From: JAFLCL01 sp039809495
Lineage (GTDB): Bacteria > Myxococcota_A > Polyangia > Polyangiales > Sandaracinaceae
Assembly: GCA_039809495.1 (NCBI GenBank)
Contig: JBDHVC010000018.1
Location: 8,341-72,340 of the forward strand
Direction: 5' to 3'
DNA: 64,000 bases
Made by a program: the position numbers and the translations under genes. The notes below the pieces were generated by a model. The model was given only the letters and a program-made list of their open reading frames with translations. It searched no databases and had not been told where the DNA came from. Below are positions 17,428-25,530 of this stretch, one piece after another (position 1 is the stretch's first letter; each line of letters opens with the position of its first letter).

Positions 17428-18342
17428 CTAGGCGCGGTTCACGTAGGGCGCCCCCACCCACTGCTGCTGTCCGTTGCCGAACACGCAGAGGTACTGACCC
17501 GGCGCGGTCTGGGACACGACCGCGGGGTAGCGGTTGCCGTCGGCCCACGTGACGAGCACCGCCGTGCCGACGGGGATGACCGGAGCGACGCCGGGTGGGG
17601 GCCCGCCCGGCGGGCCCATGGCCGGGGCCGCCGCCGGACTCGTGGCCTCGGTGGGCGTCGCGGACGCGCCGCGACCCTGCGGCACGCGCTTCGCGCCCCA
17701 GCGCTGCGCCGCGGCGATCGCCAGGTCGGTGAGCAGGCGGAGGACCACCTCGACCCGCTGCGCGCCGCTCCTGCTCAGCGGGATGGTGGCGTCGTTCAGG
17801 GAGAGCTCGATCTCATCGGTGTAGATCCCCATCCACGAGCCGGAGTTGCTCGCCCCTTCCATCAGCCCCACCACCTGGGCCGTGAGCTCGGCGGGGAGCC
17901 GATCCCAAAACGTCTTGTACTGACGGAGCTCCTCGAGCTCGCCCCTCATGTACACGCGGGGCGACAAGAAGAGCTTCTGCTCGTCGTCGTCGTCCCACTC
18001 GTCATCCCGGTCGAGCTGCTCGGCGGCGTAGTCGCTCGCGCTTGCGTCGTAGAAGACGAGAAACCGATCCGGCACATCCTTCAAGCCGGCGTTGGTACGC
18101 AGGGTGACGATGATGTTGGCGGAGTCCCCGATGACGAGCCTCACCGGGATCTGCCCGTACTGGCCGGTGACGTGGACCTCGTCCCCACCATCCCGCAGCT
18201 TCACGGTGCCGCCGATCGCCCCCGCCAAGCGCTGCCCGGCTTCTTGGCAGATACGGCGTCGCGCGTCCTCGTCGTCGAGGTGAAAGAGCGCCGAGCCGGT
18301 CATCACGAGATCGTCGGCTTTCAGGAGGTCGGACGTCCACAT
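17428..18342 (-). CDS. Uncharacterised protein with C-terminal Tudor-like domain
   Basis: 304 residues. Residues 1-220 form a globular domain I do not recognise, with an acidic patch (DDEWDDDDEQ near 115). A Pro/Gly-rich linker (MGPPGGPPPG) follows. The last ~50 residues (VLVTWADGNRYPAVV ... QQWVGAPYV) match the WxDGxxYxAxV pattern of Tudor/SH3-like beta-barrel domains common in myxobacterial proteins. No signal peptide. It is divergent from the zinc-ribbon gene, with only 29 bp between the starts, and both proteins carry the same style of GPP-rich linker, so they probably work together. The position, between a gene end and its decayed copy, suggests an inserted module. Confidence 0.72.
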   Translation of the reverse strand: MWTSDLLKADDLVMTGSALFHLDDEDARRRICQEAGQRLAGAIGGTVKLRDGGDEVHVTGQYGQIPVRLVIGDSANIIVTLRTNAGLKDVPDRFLVFYDASASDYAAEQLDRDDEWDDDDEQKLFLSPRVYMRGELEELRQYKTFWDRLPAELTAQVVGLMEGASNSGSWMGIYTDEIELSLNDATIPLSRSGAQRVEVVLRLLTDLAIAAAQRWGAKRVPQGRGASATPTEATSPAAAPAMGPPGGPPPGVAPVIPVGTAVLVTWADGNRYPAVVSQTAPGQYLCVFGNGQQQWVGAPYVNRA

Positions 18343-18352
18343 TGCGTGCCAC

Positions 18353-18360
18353 AGTATCAT
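18353..18360. promoter_or_regulatory. Overlapping -10 elements for a divergent gene pair
   Basis: AGTATCAT reads TATCAT on the plus strand (11 nt before ATG 18372) and GATACT on the minus strand (10 nt before ATG 18342). With only 29 bp between the starts, this can be a symmetric bidirectional promoter. Inference from position and motif only. Confidence 0.4.
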
Positions 18361-18371
18361 CGCGCGCCGCC

Positions 18372-19625
18372 ATGTCATCGCTCGCCTCGACCGAACCCCT
18401 CTCCCTCTGCGCGGGCTGCGGCGCGGCGCTCCCCGTCGAGGGCGAGCGCTGCACGGTCTGCGGAGGCCGAGAGGGTGAGGCGAAGGTGCGGCTGGCCCCC
18501 TCACCCACGGAGCGCTGGGCGCGCGTCGAGTGCCGGTTCCGGTGCGTGGACTGCGGGGGGACGTCGCCGGTGGTCTCGCCGACGACGTCCGGGGGCGTCG
18601 AGTGCGTCCACTGTGGCGCGGAGCACCGGCTGGACGCCCGCGTGTGGCCCAAGGTGGCGGCGCTCTCGCACGACGTCGTCGATCTGGCCTTCTGCGCGCC
18701 GGGCGTGAAGGGCTCCTCCGTGCTCGAGCGCGACAACCCGTACACCATCGTCGGGCGCACCGTCTCCGACTGGTCGTGGAGCGAGCCCGGCGTCGTCGCC
18801 GGTCGCGAGGCCCTCTCGGTGCACGTGGCGCCGGGGGCACCGCTCTGCGACCGCTGCCACGCGCCGCTCTCGCCTCGGCTCACGCCCGCGGGCCTCTGGC
18901 TCGACTGCCCGAGCTGCGGCGCGCACGAGCAGCACGCCCCCGTCGGCGCGCTCGGCTATCCCGCGCTCCTCGCCGTGGCCTGCGTGGAGGCGCGAACGGA
19001 CGCGCCCCCGGCGTCGAGCTCGCTCGGCTCGGACGGGGTCACATACGTGACCTGCCCGCACTGCGGCGCGCCGCTCACCCCCGACGAGCGGAGCGCCACG
19101 AACCGCTGCGCGCACTGCCAGACGACGTCGATCGTCAGCGCCAAGCTGTGGCACCGCTCCGGGCGACGCGCGCCGAGGCTGGAGCCTCTCTGGCTGCTGC
19201 TCTCCGGGCGCGCGCCGCGGCGCCAGCAGCTCGAAGACCGTGCGGCTCACGTCGATCCCCTCGAGCTGGAGATCCAGGCTCGGGCGCGCGCCGTCCTCGC
19301 ACGCGAGCACGGTGGATCGCCGCTGGCTTCCGCGCTGGAGCCGATGGCGGCTCCGCCGATGGCGCCACCCGCGGGCCGACCCCCGGGGCCGCCGGCCGGC
19401 CCTCCGCCGGGCCCACCGGGTGGGCCACCGCCCATCGCCGCCCCGCGTGTGCCACCGAGCGTCGAGCCTCGAGCGGCGCCGCGCAGCTCCGCCGCCAGCT
19501 CGCCCGCGGAGAGGCGCGGCCTGCCCTGGTGGCTCGTGCTGCTGGGCGTCGGCGCGCTCACGCTCGTCGGCGCGGCCTTGCTCGCTGCCGCGGTGGGCTT
19601 CCTCTGGTTCTCAGGCGTGTGGTGA
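18372..19625 (+). CDS. Multi-zinc-ribbon protein with C-terminal membrane helix
   Basis: 417 residues. At least five CxxC pairs form zinc ribbons in the first ~250 residues (CAGC, CTVC, CVDC/CVHC, CDRC/CPSC, CPHC/CAHC). A Pro/Gly-rich linker (GPPAGPPPGPPGGPP) and a single C-terminal helix (about 390-415) follow, so the ribbons face the cytoplasm on a tail-anchored protein. No enzymatic motif. Start ATG 18372 is preferred over a TTG at 18342, which would overlap the divergent start. It pairs with the Tudor-like gene. The stop is followed 24 bp later by a decayed copy of the RamB-like gene tail in the same frame. Confidence 0.78.
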   Translation: MSSLASTEPLSLCAGCGAALPVEGERCTVCGGREGEAKVRLAPSPTERWARVECRFRCVDCGGTSPVVSPTTSGGVECVHCGAEHRLDARVWPKVAALSHDVVDLAFCAPGVKGSSVLERDNPYTIVGRTVSDWSWSEPGVVAGREALSVHVAPGAPLCDRCHAPLSPRLTPAGLWLDCPSCGAHEQHAPVGALGYPALLAVACVEARTDAPPASSSLGSDGVTYVTCPHCGAPLTPDERSATNRCAHCQTTSIVSAKLWHRSGRRAPRLEPLWLLLSGRAPRRQQLEDRAAHVDPLELEIQARARAVLAREHGGSPLASALEPMAAPPMAPPAGRPPGPPAGPPPGPPGGPPPIAAPRVPPSVEPRAAPRSSAASSPAERRGLPWWLVLLGVGALTLVGAALLAAAVGFLWFSGVW

Positions 19626-19649
19626 TGGTCGTTCCGTCGGCGAGGGGGC

Positions 19650-19742
19650 ACGAAGGCGCGCGACTTCTTCAGCCCGCTCATCGAGGTGACGAGCGAGGCG
19701 CGTGGGCTCGCGCCGGTCACAAAGAAAAGCGCAGGTGACGGC
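19650..19742 (+). pseudogene. Decayed 3' fragment of a RamB-like regulator
   Basis: Reads TKARDFFSPLIEVTSEARG then LAPVTKKSAG, against TKKDNFFSPLVEEPSEARA then LVPITKKRRG at the intact gene's C-terminus. About 66 of the first 81 bases match. The stop has been lost (TGA became part of GGT GAC). It is either the stump of a displaced paralogue or half of a duplication made when the 2.5-kb two-gene module was inserted. Confidence 0.7.
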
Positions 19743-19792
19743 GAGAGGCGCGCGCAAAGACCACGCGCTAGCCGAGCTCGCGCCGGGCGCGC

Positions 19793-19798
19793 TAGCCT
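19793..19798 (+). promoter_or_regulatory. -10-like TAGCCT before the MazG-like gene
   Basis: Ends 7 nt before the GTG at 19806, giving a near-leaderless arrangement. Confidence 0.4.
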
Positions 19799-19805
19799 CG
19801 GGCGC

Positions 19806-20162
19806 GTGACGACCGAGCCCCCTGATCGCCTCGACGCGCTCCTCGAAGCGCTCCGCGCCTTCAGCCGCGAGCGGGAGTGGGAGGCGTTCCACGACCCGAA
19901 GAACCTCGCGATGGCGATCGCGTCGGAGGCGGGAGAGCTGCTCTCCGAGCTGCGCTGGATCCCGTCGGAGGAGGCGGACGCGCACTGCCACGGCGCCTCG
20001 CGCGCGCCGATCGCGGACGAGATCGGCGACGTGCTCATCACGACGCTGATGCTCTGCGATCGGATCGGGCTCGATCCGATCGAGGCCGCGCGCGCCAAGC
20101 TCGCGAAGAACGCGCTGAAGTATCCGAAGGAGCGCGCGCGAGGGCGGGCGGACGCGCCATGA
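19806..20162 (+). CDS. MazG-like nucleotide pyrophosphohydrolase
   Basis: 118 residues, all-alpha NTP pyrophosphohydrolase of the RS21-C6/iMazG type (dCTPase-like). Seen: SEAGELLSELRW and DEIGDVLITTLML, the ExxE and ExxD metal-binding helices of the family. It hydrolyses non-canonical or excess dNTPs to the monophosphate plus PPi in the cytoplasm, as house-cleaning. Start GTG 19806 is supported by family length and by TAGCCT 7 nt upstream; the frame is open further upstream only through the RamB-tail remnant. The stop overlaps the next start (ATGA at 20159-20162), so the two are coupled. Confidence 0.87.
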   Translation: MTTEPPDRLDALLEALRAFSREREWEAFHDPKNLAMAIASEAGELLSELRWIPSEEADAHCHGASRAPIADEIGDVLITTLMLCDRIGLDPIEAARAKLAKNALKYPKERARGRADAP

Positions 20163-20683
20163 TCGCCCGAGAGCGGACCCTGGGCGTCGCGCTCGTCCTC
20201 TTCGCCCTCTCGCTCGGGGCGCTCGGCTGCGAGAGCTACGATCGCTTCCGGACCGGCCCGGAGCGGGCGTTTCGGGGCGTGGTGCTCGGCGAGGGCGAGG
20301 CGTCGTTCATCCGTCGCGGCTTCGCCGCCGACACCGCGATCGAGCTCGCCTCCTTCGATCCGAGCGTGGTCGGCCGCCCGATCGTCGGCGTGATCACGAC
20401 GATCGCGCCCGACGGGACGCGCCTCTTCGACGAGACGCCGCTCGAGTCGATCGCGCCGCTCTCGCACGACCTCCTGAGCGAGCTGAGCTTCCCGGGCGCC
20501 GGGCGCCTCGAGACGTACCTCCTGCTCGCGCGGCCCGTGGACGGCCCGCTCGCGGGGCGAGAGGTGATGGTCTTCCTCTCGCTCCTCGACTCGGGGCAGA
20601 TCGAGATCCGGCTCATCGCGGGGACGGGCGACGAGGCGCGCGGCGACGTCTTCGGCGTGTTTCGCCTGCTCCCGACGCCGTGA
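20159..20683 (+). CDS. Hypothetical lipoprotein
   Basis: 174 residues, signal peptide with lipobox (LGALGC, Cys near 24). The mature part is predicted beta-rich with no recognised domain. It overlaps the MazG-like gene by 4 bp. It converges with another small lipoprotein gene 11 bp away, of similar size and also beta-rich. Function unknown. Confidence 0.75.
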   Translation: MIARERTLGVALVLFALSLGALGCESYDRFRTGPERAFRGVVLGEGEASFIRRGFAADTAIELASFDPSVVGRPIVGVITTIAPDGTRLFDETPLESIAPLSHDLLSELSFPGAGRLETYLLLARPVDGPLAGREVMVFLSLLDSGQIEIRLIAGTGDEARGDVFGVFRLLPTP

Positions 20684-20694
20684 GCCGGTCCGGA

Positions 20695-21210
20695 TCAGGG
20701 GGGCTCGGGGAGATCCTCGGCGTACGAGGCGGCGACGAGGTAGAGAAAGAGCGCGAGGCGCCGGGTGCGGCTCGTGATGCCGCCGACGGAGTGGGTGCCG
20801 AGCGCCGTCACGATCTGGCCCGTCGGATCCAGGCTCGCGAGCGTCTGGCCGTCGGGCCGGATCAGGCGATCGTCGCTGAGCGTGAAGCGCTCCTCCGTGG
20901 GCCCCTCGGAGGCGGGGTGATCGGCTTGGACGATCAGGCGGCCGTCGGGCTCGAGGCGCGCCCAGACGAGCCCGTCGGGGAGCGTGAACGTGCCGTCCTC
21001 GCGGAACGTGCCGACGATCTCGGTGCCGAAGCGCGTGAGCCCGCTCGCATCGACGCTCGCGTCGCCGCGCTCGAGGTAGATCGTCACCGCTCGGAGCGGG
21101 AGGATCGTCGGATCGACCACCGCGGTCGGCGGCGGCGGCTGCACGTAGCGCGCGCCGCAGGCCGAGGCGAGCGCCGCGAGCGCGAGGGTGGGGAGGATGC
21201 GCGTCCTCAT
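20695..21210 (-). CDS. Hypothetical lipoprotein
   Basis: 171 residues from ATG 21210 (a GTG at 21213 is the alternative). Lipobox near ASAC; the mature part is a beta-rich region with short repeated strand patterns (GTFTLPDG, GRLIVQAD, RLIRPDGQ) as in small beta-propeller or beta-roll proteins. It starts 4 nt after the EttA-type gene's stop, so it is probably co-transcribed, but with no obvious functional link. Confidence 0.72.
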   Translation of the reverse strand: MRTRILPTLALAALASACGARYVQPPPPTAVVDPTILPLRAVTIYLERGDASVDASGLTRFGTEIVGTFREDGTFTLPDGLVWARLEPDGRLIVQADHPASEGPTEERFTLSDDRLIRPDGQTLASLDPTGQIVTALGTHSVGGITSRTRRLALFLYLVAASYAEDLPEPP

Positions 21211-21214
21211 CACG

Positions 21215-22882
21215 TCACTTCGTCAGCTTGCGGTACTTGATGCGGTGCGGGCGATCGGCGGCGGGGCCGAGCCGCTTCTTGCGATCGGCCTCGTACTCCT
21301 GGTAGCTGCCGGTGAACCACACGACCTTCGAGTCGCCCTCGAACGCGAGGATGTGCGTCGCGATCCGATCGAGGAACCACCGATCGTGGCTCGTGATGAG
21401 CGCGACGCCGGGCCACTCGAGGAGCGCCTGCTCGAGCGAGCGGAGCGTCTCGACGTCGAGGTCGTTCGTGGGCTCGTCGAGCAAGAGGACGTTGCCGCCC
21501 TGCGTGAGCACCTTCGCGAGGTGCACGCGGTTGCGCTCGCCGCCCGAGAGCACCTTCACGAGCTTCTGCTGGTCCTGGCCTCGGAAGTTGAAGAGCCCGA
21601 CGTAGGCGCGCGACGAGATCTCGCTCTTGCCGACGACGATCTTGTCCTGGCCGCGCGAGATCTCCTTGAAGACGGTGTTCTCGGGCTCGAGGGCGTCGCG
21701 CGACTGGTCGACGTACATGAGCTTCACGGTCTGGCCGACCTTCACCTCGCCCGCGTCCGGCTTCAAGGCGCCGGTGATCAGCCGAAAGAGCGTCGTCTTA
21801 CCGGCGCCGTTCGGGCCGATGATGCCGACGATCGCCCCCTTGGGGACGATGAAGCTCAGGTCCTCGTAGAGGAGCTTGTCGCCGAACGCCTTCGAGACGC
21901 CGCTGAGCTCGATGACCTGATCGCCGAGGCGCTCCCCGGGCGGGATCGCGATCTCGTTGTCGACGCGCTTGGCCCGCTGCGCCTCGTTGACGAGGGCGTC
22001 GTAGGCCTGCAGGCGCGCCTTGCTCTTCGCTTGCCGCGCCTTCGGGGACTGCCGCACCCACTCGAGCTCCTCGGCGATCTTCTTCTGGCGCGCGCCCTCG
22101 CTCCGCTCCTCCTGCTCGAGGCGCTTCTCCTTCTGCTCGAGCCAGCTCGAGTAGTTGCCCTTGAAGGGGTACGCGTTTCCGCGATCGAGCTCGAGGATCC
22201 ACTCGGCGACGTTGTCGAGGAAGTAGCGGTCGTGGGTGATCGAGACGACCGTGCCCGGGTAGTCCTTGAGGTGCTGCTCGAGCCAAGCGACCGACTCGGC
22301 GTCGAGGTGGTTCGTCGGCTCGTCGAGCAGGAGGAGATCGGGGCGCATGAGGAGCGTGCGGCAGAGCGCCACGCGGCGCTTCTCTCCGCCCGAGAGCACG
22401 TCGACGTTCGCCTCGGCGGGCGGCAGGCGCAGCGCGTCCATCGCGATCTCGAGCGTGGTGTCGAGGTTCCAGCCATCGCCCGCGTCGATCGTGTCCTGGA
22501 GCTTCGCCTGCTCCTCGAGGAGCGCGTCCATGTCCGCGTCGGGCTCGCCCATCGCGAGGCTCACCGCCTCGAAGCGGGCGAGGGCGGCGCGCATCGGCGC
22601 GACCGCCTCGTTGACCACGTCCATGACGGTCCGGTCCTTCCCGATGTCGGGCTCCTGCGGGACGAAGCCGACGGTCGCGGAGGGGCGGATCCACGCCTCC
22701 CCCGTGAAGTTCTTGTCCTCGCCCGCCATGATGCGGAGCAGCGAGCTCTTGCCCATCCCGTTCGGGCCGATGACGCCGATCTTCGCGCCCGGGATGAAGG
22801 AGAGGTAGAGGTCTTGGACGATCTTCTTGTCCGGCGGGTGGACCTTCGTCACGCCCTTCATCGTGAAGATGTAGTCGGTCAT
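21215..22882 (-). CDS. ettA: ABC-F ATPase, energy-dependent translational throttle EttA type
   Basis: 555 residues, the usual EttA length. Two ABC domains in tandem: Walker A GPNGMGKSSLL (about 39) and GPNGAGKTTLF (about 342), each followed by an LSGGE signature, Walker B LLLDEPTNHLD and LLLDEPTNDLD, and switch His. Between them lies the charged linker (WLEQKEKRLEQEE) that reaches the ribosome P-site tRNA. There is no membrane domain. EttA gates the first peptide bond according to ATP/ADP. Start ATG 22882 has a GGAAG ribosome site. It is followed by a small lipoprotein gene. Confidence 0.94.
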   Translation of the reverse strand: MTDYIFTMKGVTKVHPPDKKIVQDLYLSFIPGAKIGVIGPNGMGKSSLLRIMAGEDKNFTGEAWIRPSATVGFVPQEPDIGKDRTVMDVVNEAVAPMRAALARFEAVSLAMGEPDADMDALLEEQAKLQDTIDAGDGWNLDTTLEIAMDALRLPPAEANVDVLSGGEKRRVALCRTLLMRPDLLLLDEPTNHLDAESVAWLEQHLKDYPGTVVSITHDRYFLDNVAEWILELDRGNAYPFKGNYSSWLEQKEKRLEQEERSEGARQKKIAEELEWVRQSPKARQAKSKARLQAYDALVNEAQRAKRVDNEIAIPPGERLGDQVIELSGVSKAFGDKLLYEDLSFIVPKGAIVGIIGPNGAGKTTLFRLITGALKPDAGEVKVGQTVKLMYVDQSRDALEPENTVFKEISRGQDKIVVGKSEISSRAYVGLFNFRGQDQQKLVKVLSGGERNRVHLAKVLTQGGNVLLLDEPTNDLDVETLRSLEQALLEWPGVALITSHDRWFLDRIATHILAFEGDSKVVWFTGSYQEYEADRKKRLGPAADRPHRIKYRKLTK

Positions 22883-23027
22883 CGCTTCCGTCTCGCTCCT
22901 CTCGGCCTCCGCGCGCTCGGGCGGGCAGCGTCCTCGAGCCGCCCTCTATCACGGCGACCGCGAGAAAACGAAGCGCCGCTCACGCCGCTCAACGACACCG
23001 GCGCTCGCCTGCTAGCCTGTCGGGTCC

Positions 23028-23714
23028 ATGACAGCGATGTCACGATCGGTGGCGCGAGGTCCGCGTCCGAGCCGAGATTCGCCGAAGAAGTCGGAGGCGA
23101 GGCTCCGTGGCACCGTGATTGCGTGGGCTCGACGCGTCGTGCCGCTGGTCCGAACGTCGATCGTCGCGCTCCCCTTCCTCGCGTCGGGACCGCTCTCGGG
23201 GTGCGTCACCCAGGACCTCACGTTCGTCCCGCCGACGAGCTTTCCGTCGTCGATCGAGGTGCCGATCGGAGGGGCCTACCCGCTCGACGAGGTCGTCCGG
23301 CTCCGAGCCGATCTGATCGGGGGAGGCGGTGACGCGGGGCCGATCAACACGCTCGCCTTCGACGTCGAGGTCCGCGATCCGGACGTCGATCAGGAGCTTC
23401 AGTACCTCGTGTGGGTCGACTACCAGCGCGGCATCACGCTCTTCCCGGTCGGGAACGGGTTCATCACGCCCGTGCCGCGCGGCGCCTCCGACCGACGTCG
23501 GCGCCTCCAGCGCATCCAGGTGCCCGTCCGCAACGAGGCGCTCAGCCGGCCGGGCTGCCACCGCGTCGAGCTGCTCGTCTCCGAGCGCTTTCGGAACGAG
23601 GACGGCGTCCCGACCCGAGAGCCGCTCGTCCCCGGTGATCTCGCGACGGCGACGTGGTGGGTCGCGACGCAGGCCACCGAGGGCGACCCGGTCGACATGA
23701 CGGGGTGCCCGTGA
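23028..23714 (+). CDS. Hypothetical secreted or lipoprotein
   Basis: Up to 228 residues. A hydrophobic stretch ending PLSGC (about 45-60) looks like a lipoprotein signal, which would make the first ~35 residues an unusually long n-region; an internal GTG (VIAWARRVV, about residue 30) would give a normal signal peptide. The mature part is predicted beta with paired Cys. TAGCCT at 23013-23018 lies 9 nt before ATG 23028 and favours the longer form. The end overlaps the next gene by 4 bp (GTGA), so the two are coupled and probably act together at the envelope. Confidence 0.68.
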   Translation: MTAMSRSVARGPRPSRDSPKKSEARLRGTVIAWARRVVPLVRTSIVALPFLASGPLSGCVTQDLTFVPPTSFPSSIEVPIGGAYPLDEVVRLRADLIGGGGDAGPINTLAFDVEVRDPDVDQELQYLVWVDYQRGITLFPVGNGFITPVPRGASDRRRRLQRIQVPVRNEALSRPGCHRVELLVSERFRNEDGVPTREPLVPGDLATATWWVATQATEGDPVDMTGCP

Positions 23715-25411
23715 AGGGGGCGCGAACGTCGAAGCGCGCGCAGGCGCTCCTCGCCCTGCTCCTCGTCGGGGCGACGGGCTGCACGCTCCTGCTCGAGGCG
23801 CCGGGCACCCCATCGCCCGTGAACCGCTGCTCGAGCGACGAGGACTGCGCCGAGGAGGCGCGCTGCGAGCCGAGCGCGCGGCTCTGCGTCGTGCGCTCGG
23901 CTCCGAGCTACGCCGTGCGCGTCGAGCTCACGCCCACGAGCGATCCGATCGGGGGTGAGCCCGTCCCGATCGTCTTCGAGCTCGGGCCGCTCGACGCGAT
24001 CTCGGGCGACGCGGTCCTCGTCGCGCCGGTCCAGGTCCCGGTGCAGGGGACGATCCGCAATGGAGACGAGGCGGTCGCCGCGCAGATCACCTTCTCGCGT
24101 CGCTCGGCGTCCGAGCGTCCCGACCTCTCGGGCGCCCTCGCGGCGCCGGTGACCGTGCGAGCCCAGTCGTTCGTGACCGGGCCCGTGGACTTCGTCACCC
24201 AGCTCCCGGGGGGCGCGAGCTACGACGTCTACGTCGAGCCGCAGAGCGAGTTCCGGGCGCTGCTCCCGCCGCTCTCCGCGACGCTCGACGTCCCCGAGGG
24301 CTCGGGCGTGAGCTTCGCCATCGACTACGCCGCGCACGCGCTGAGCGAGGTGCGAGGGGTCGTCCTCGACACGGCGTCGGCGCCGGTGCCCGGCCTCCTG
24401 ATCCGCATGGTCGATTCGTCGAGCGGGCGCACCCTCTCTTCGTCGACGAGCACGGACGCGGAGGGGCGCTTCTCGCTCGTGGCGCTCGAGGGGCTGAGCG
24501 GCTTCGCGTTTCGTGTGCGCGGCGATCCGAGCCGCGCGGACGCGACGGCGCTCTTCCCGAGGATCACGATCGAGGCGAGCGCGCTCGTGCCCTCGAGCGA
24601 CGGCTCCTTCACGCTGCTCGTGCCGAGCACGGAGCGCTCGATCCGCCTCGAGGGGCGCGTCGAGCTGCCGTCGACCCTCGGGATGAACGCGCCCGCGCGA
24701 GGCGCGCAGGTCCACCTCGACGCGCCCAACGTGATGGACCCGAGCACCGGGCTCGTCGGGGGCCTCGATCTCGATCTGACGACGGACGCCGAGGGGCGCT
24801 TCGTCGGGCGCGTGCTCCCAGGGGACTATCGCGTCGAGATCGTCTCCTCCGACGCGGGCGTGGGCGTCCTCGTCTCCTCGCTCGAGGTGCTCCCGACACC
24901 ATCGGGGATGCTGCTCGGCCAGCTCTACACGCTCCCCGAGCGCTCGATCCTCGGCGGGACGGTCGAGCTCTCCGACGGCGAGCCCTTCGGATCCGTGCCG
25001 GTGCGCGCCGAGGCGCTCGGCGTCGAGCTCGTCGACGGCGTCGCTCCCGAGGCGAGGCTGAACCGGACGGCGACCGGCCTCACGGGCTCGCGCGGCGAGT
25101 ACCGCCTCCCCCTCGACGTCGGCCAATACGACCTCGCGGTCGAGCTCCCGCCCTCGAGCGGCTACGCCTGGCACGTCGAGCGTGACTTCGTCGTCGAGCG
25201 CGCCTCGACGCCGCTCCGCCGCTCGTTCGTCGTCCGCGCGCCGCATCGCCTCGGCGTGGTCGCGCGCTTCGCGGAGGGGACGGCGATCGCGGGAGGCCGC
25301 GCGCGCCTCTTCGCGCTCCACCCCGAGACGGGGCGCGCGATCGAGATCGGCGAGGCGACGACCGACGCGGACGGACGCCTCGAGGTGCTCCTGCCGGCGT
25401 CGCTCGACTGA
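23711..25411 (+). CDS. Lipoprotein with carboxypeptidase-regulatory-like repeats
   Basis: 566 residues from GTG 23711, which overlaps the previous stop by 4 bp. Signal peptide with lipobox (VGATGC), a Cys pair region (NRCSSDEDCAEEARC, typical of myxobacterial lipoproteins), then several Ig-like/CarboxypepD_reg-like modules of about 90-110 residues (EVRGVVLDTASAPVPG, TDAEGRF, SRGEYRLPL). These beta-sandwich modules usually mediate binding in surface proteins. No enzyme domain. The stop codon begins TGACGGCGCG. Confidence 0.8.
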   Translation: MKGARTSKRAQALLALLLVGATGCTLLLEAPGTPSPVNRCSSDEDCAEEARCEPSARLCVVRSAPSYAVRVELTPTSDPIGGEPVPIVFELGPLDAISGDAVLVAPVQVPVQGTIRNGDEAVAAQITFSRRSASERPDLSGALAAPVTVRAQSFVTGPVDFVTQLPGGASYDVYVEPQSEFRALLPPLSATLDVPEGSGVSFAIDYAAHALSEVRGVVLDTASAPVPGLLIRMVDSSSGRTLSSSTSTDAEGRFSLVALEGLSGFAFRVRGDPSRADATALFPRITIEASALVPSSDGSFTLLVPSTERSIRLEGRVELPSTLGMNAPARGAQVHLDAPNVMDPSTGLVGGLDLDLTTDAEGRFVGRVLPGDYRVEIVSSDAGVGVLVSSLEVLPTPSGMLLGQLYTLPERSILGGTVELSDGEPFGSVPVRAEALGVELVDGVAPEARLNRTATGLTGSRGEYRLPLDVGQYDLAVELPPSSGYAWHVERDFVVERASTPLRRSFVVRAPHRLGVVARFAEGTAIAGGRARLFALHPETGRAIEIGEATTDADGRLEVLLPASLD

Positions 25412-25530
25412 CGGCGCGACCGCGGGTTCGCGGGGCCGCTCGTCGATCCGCCGCCTCGACGCTCGCTCTTCGCGGAGCCCCGGTGGGGAGGGCGTGACAT
25501 CGCGGCCGCGATTCTTCATCCTGCGCGCCG

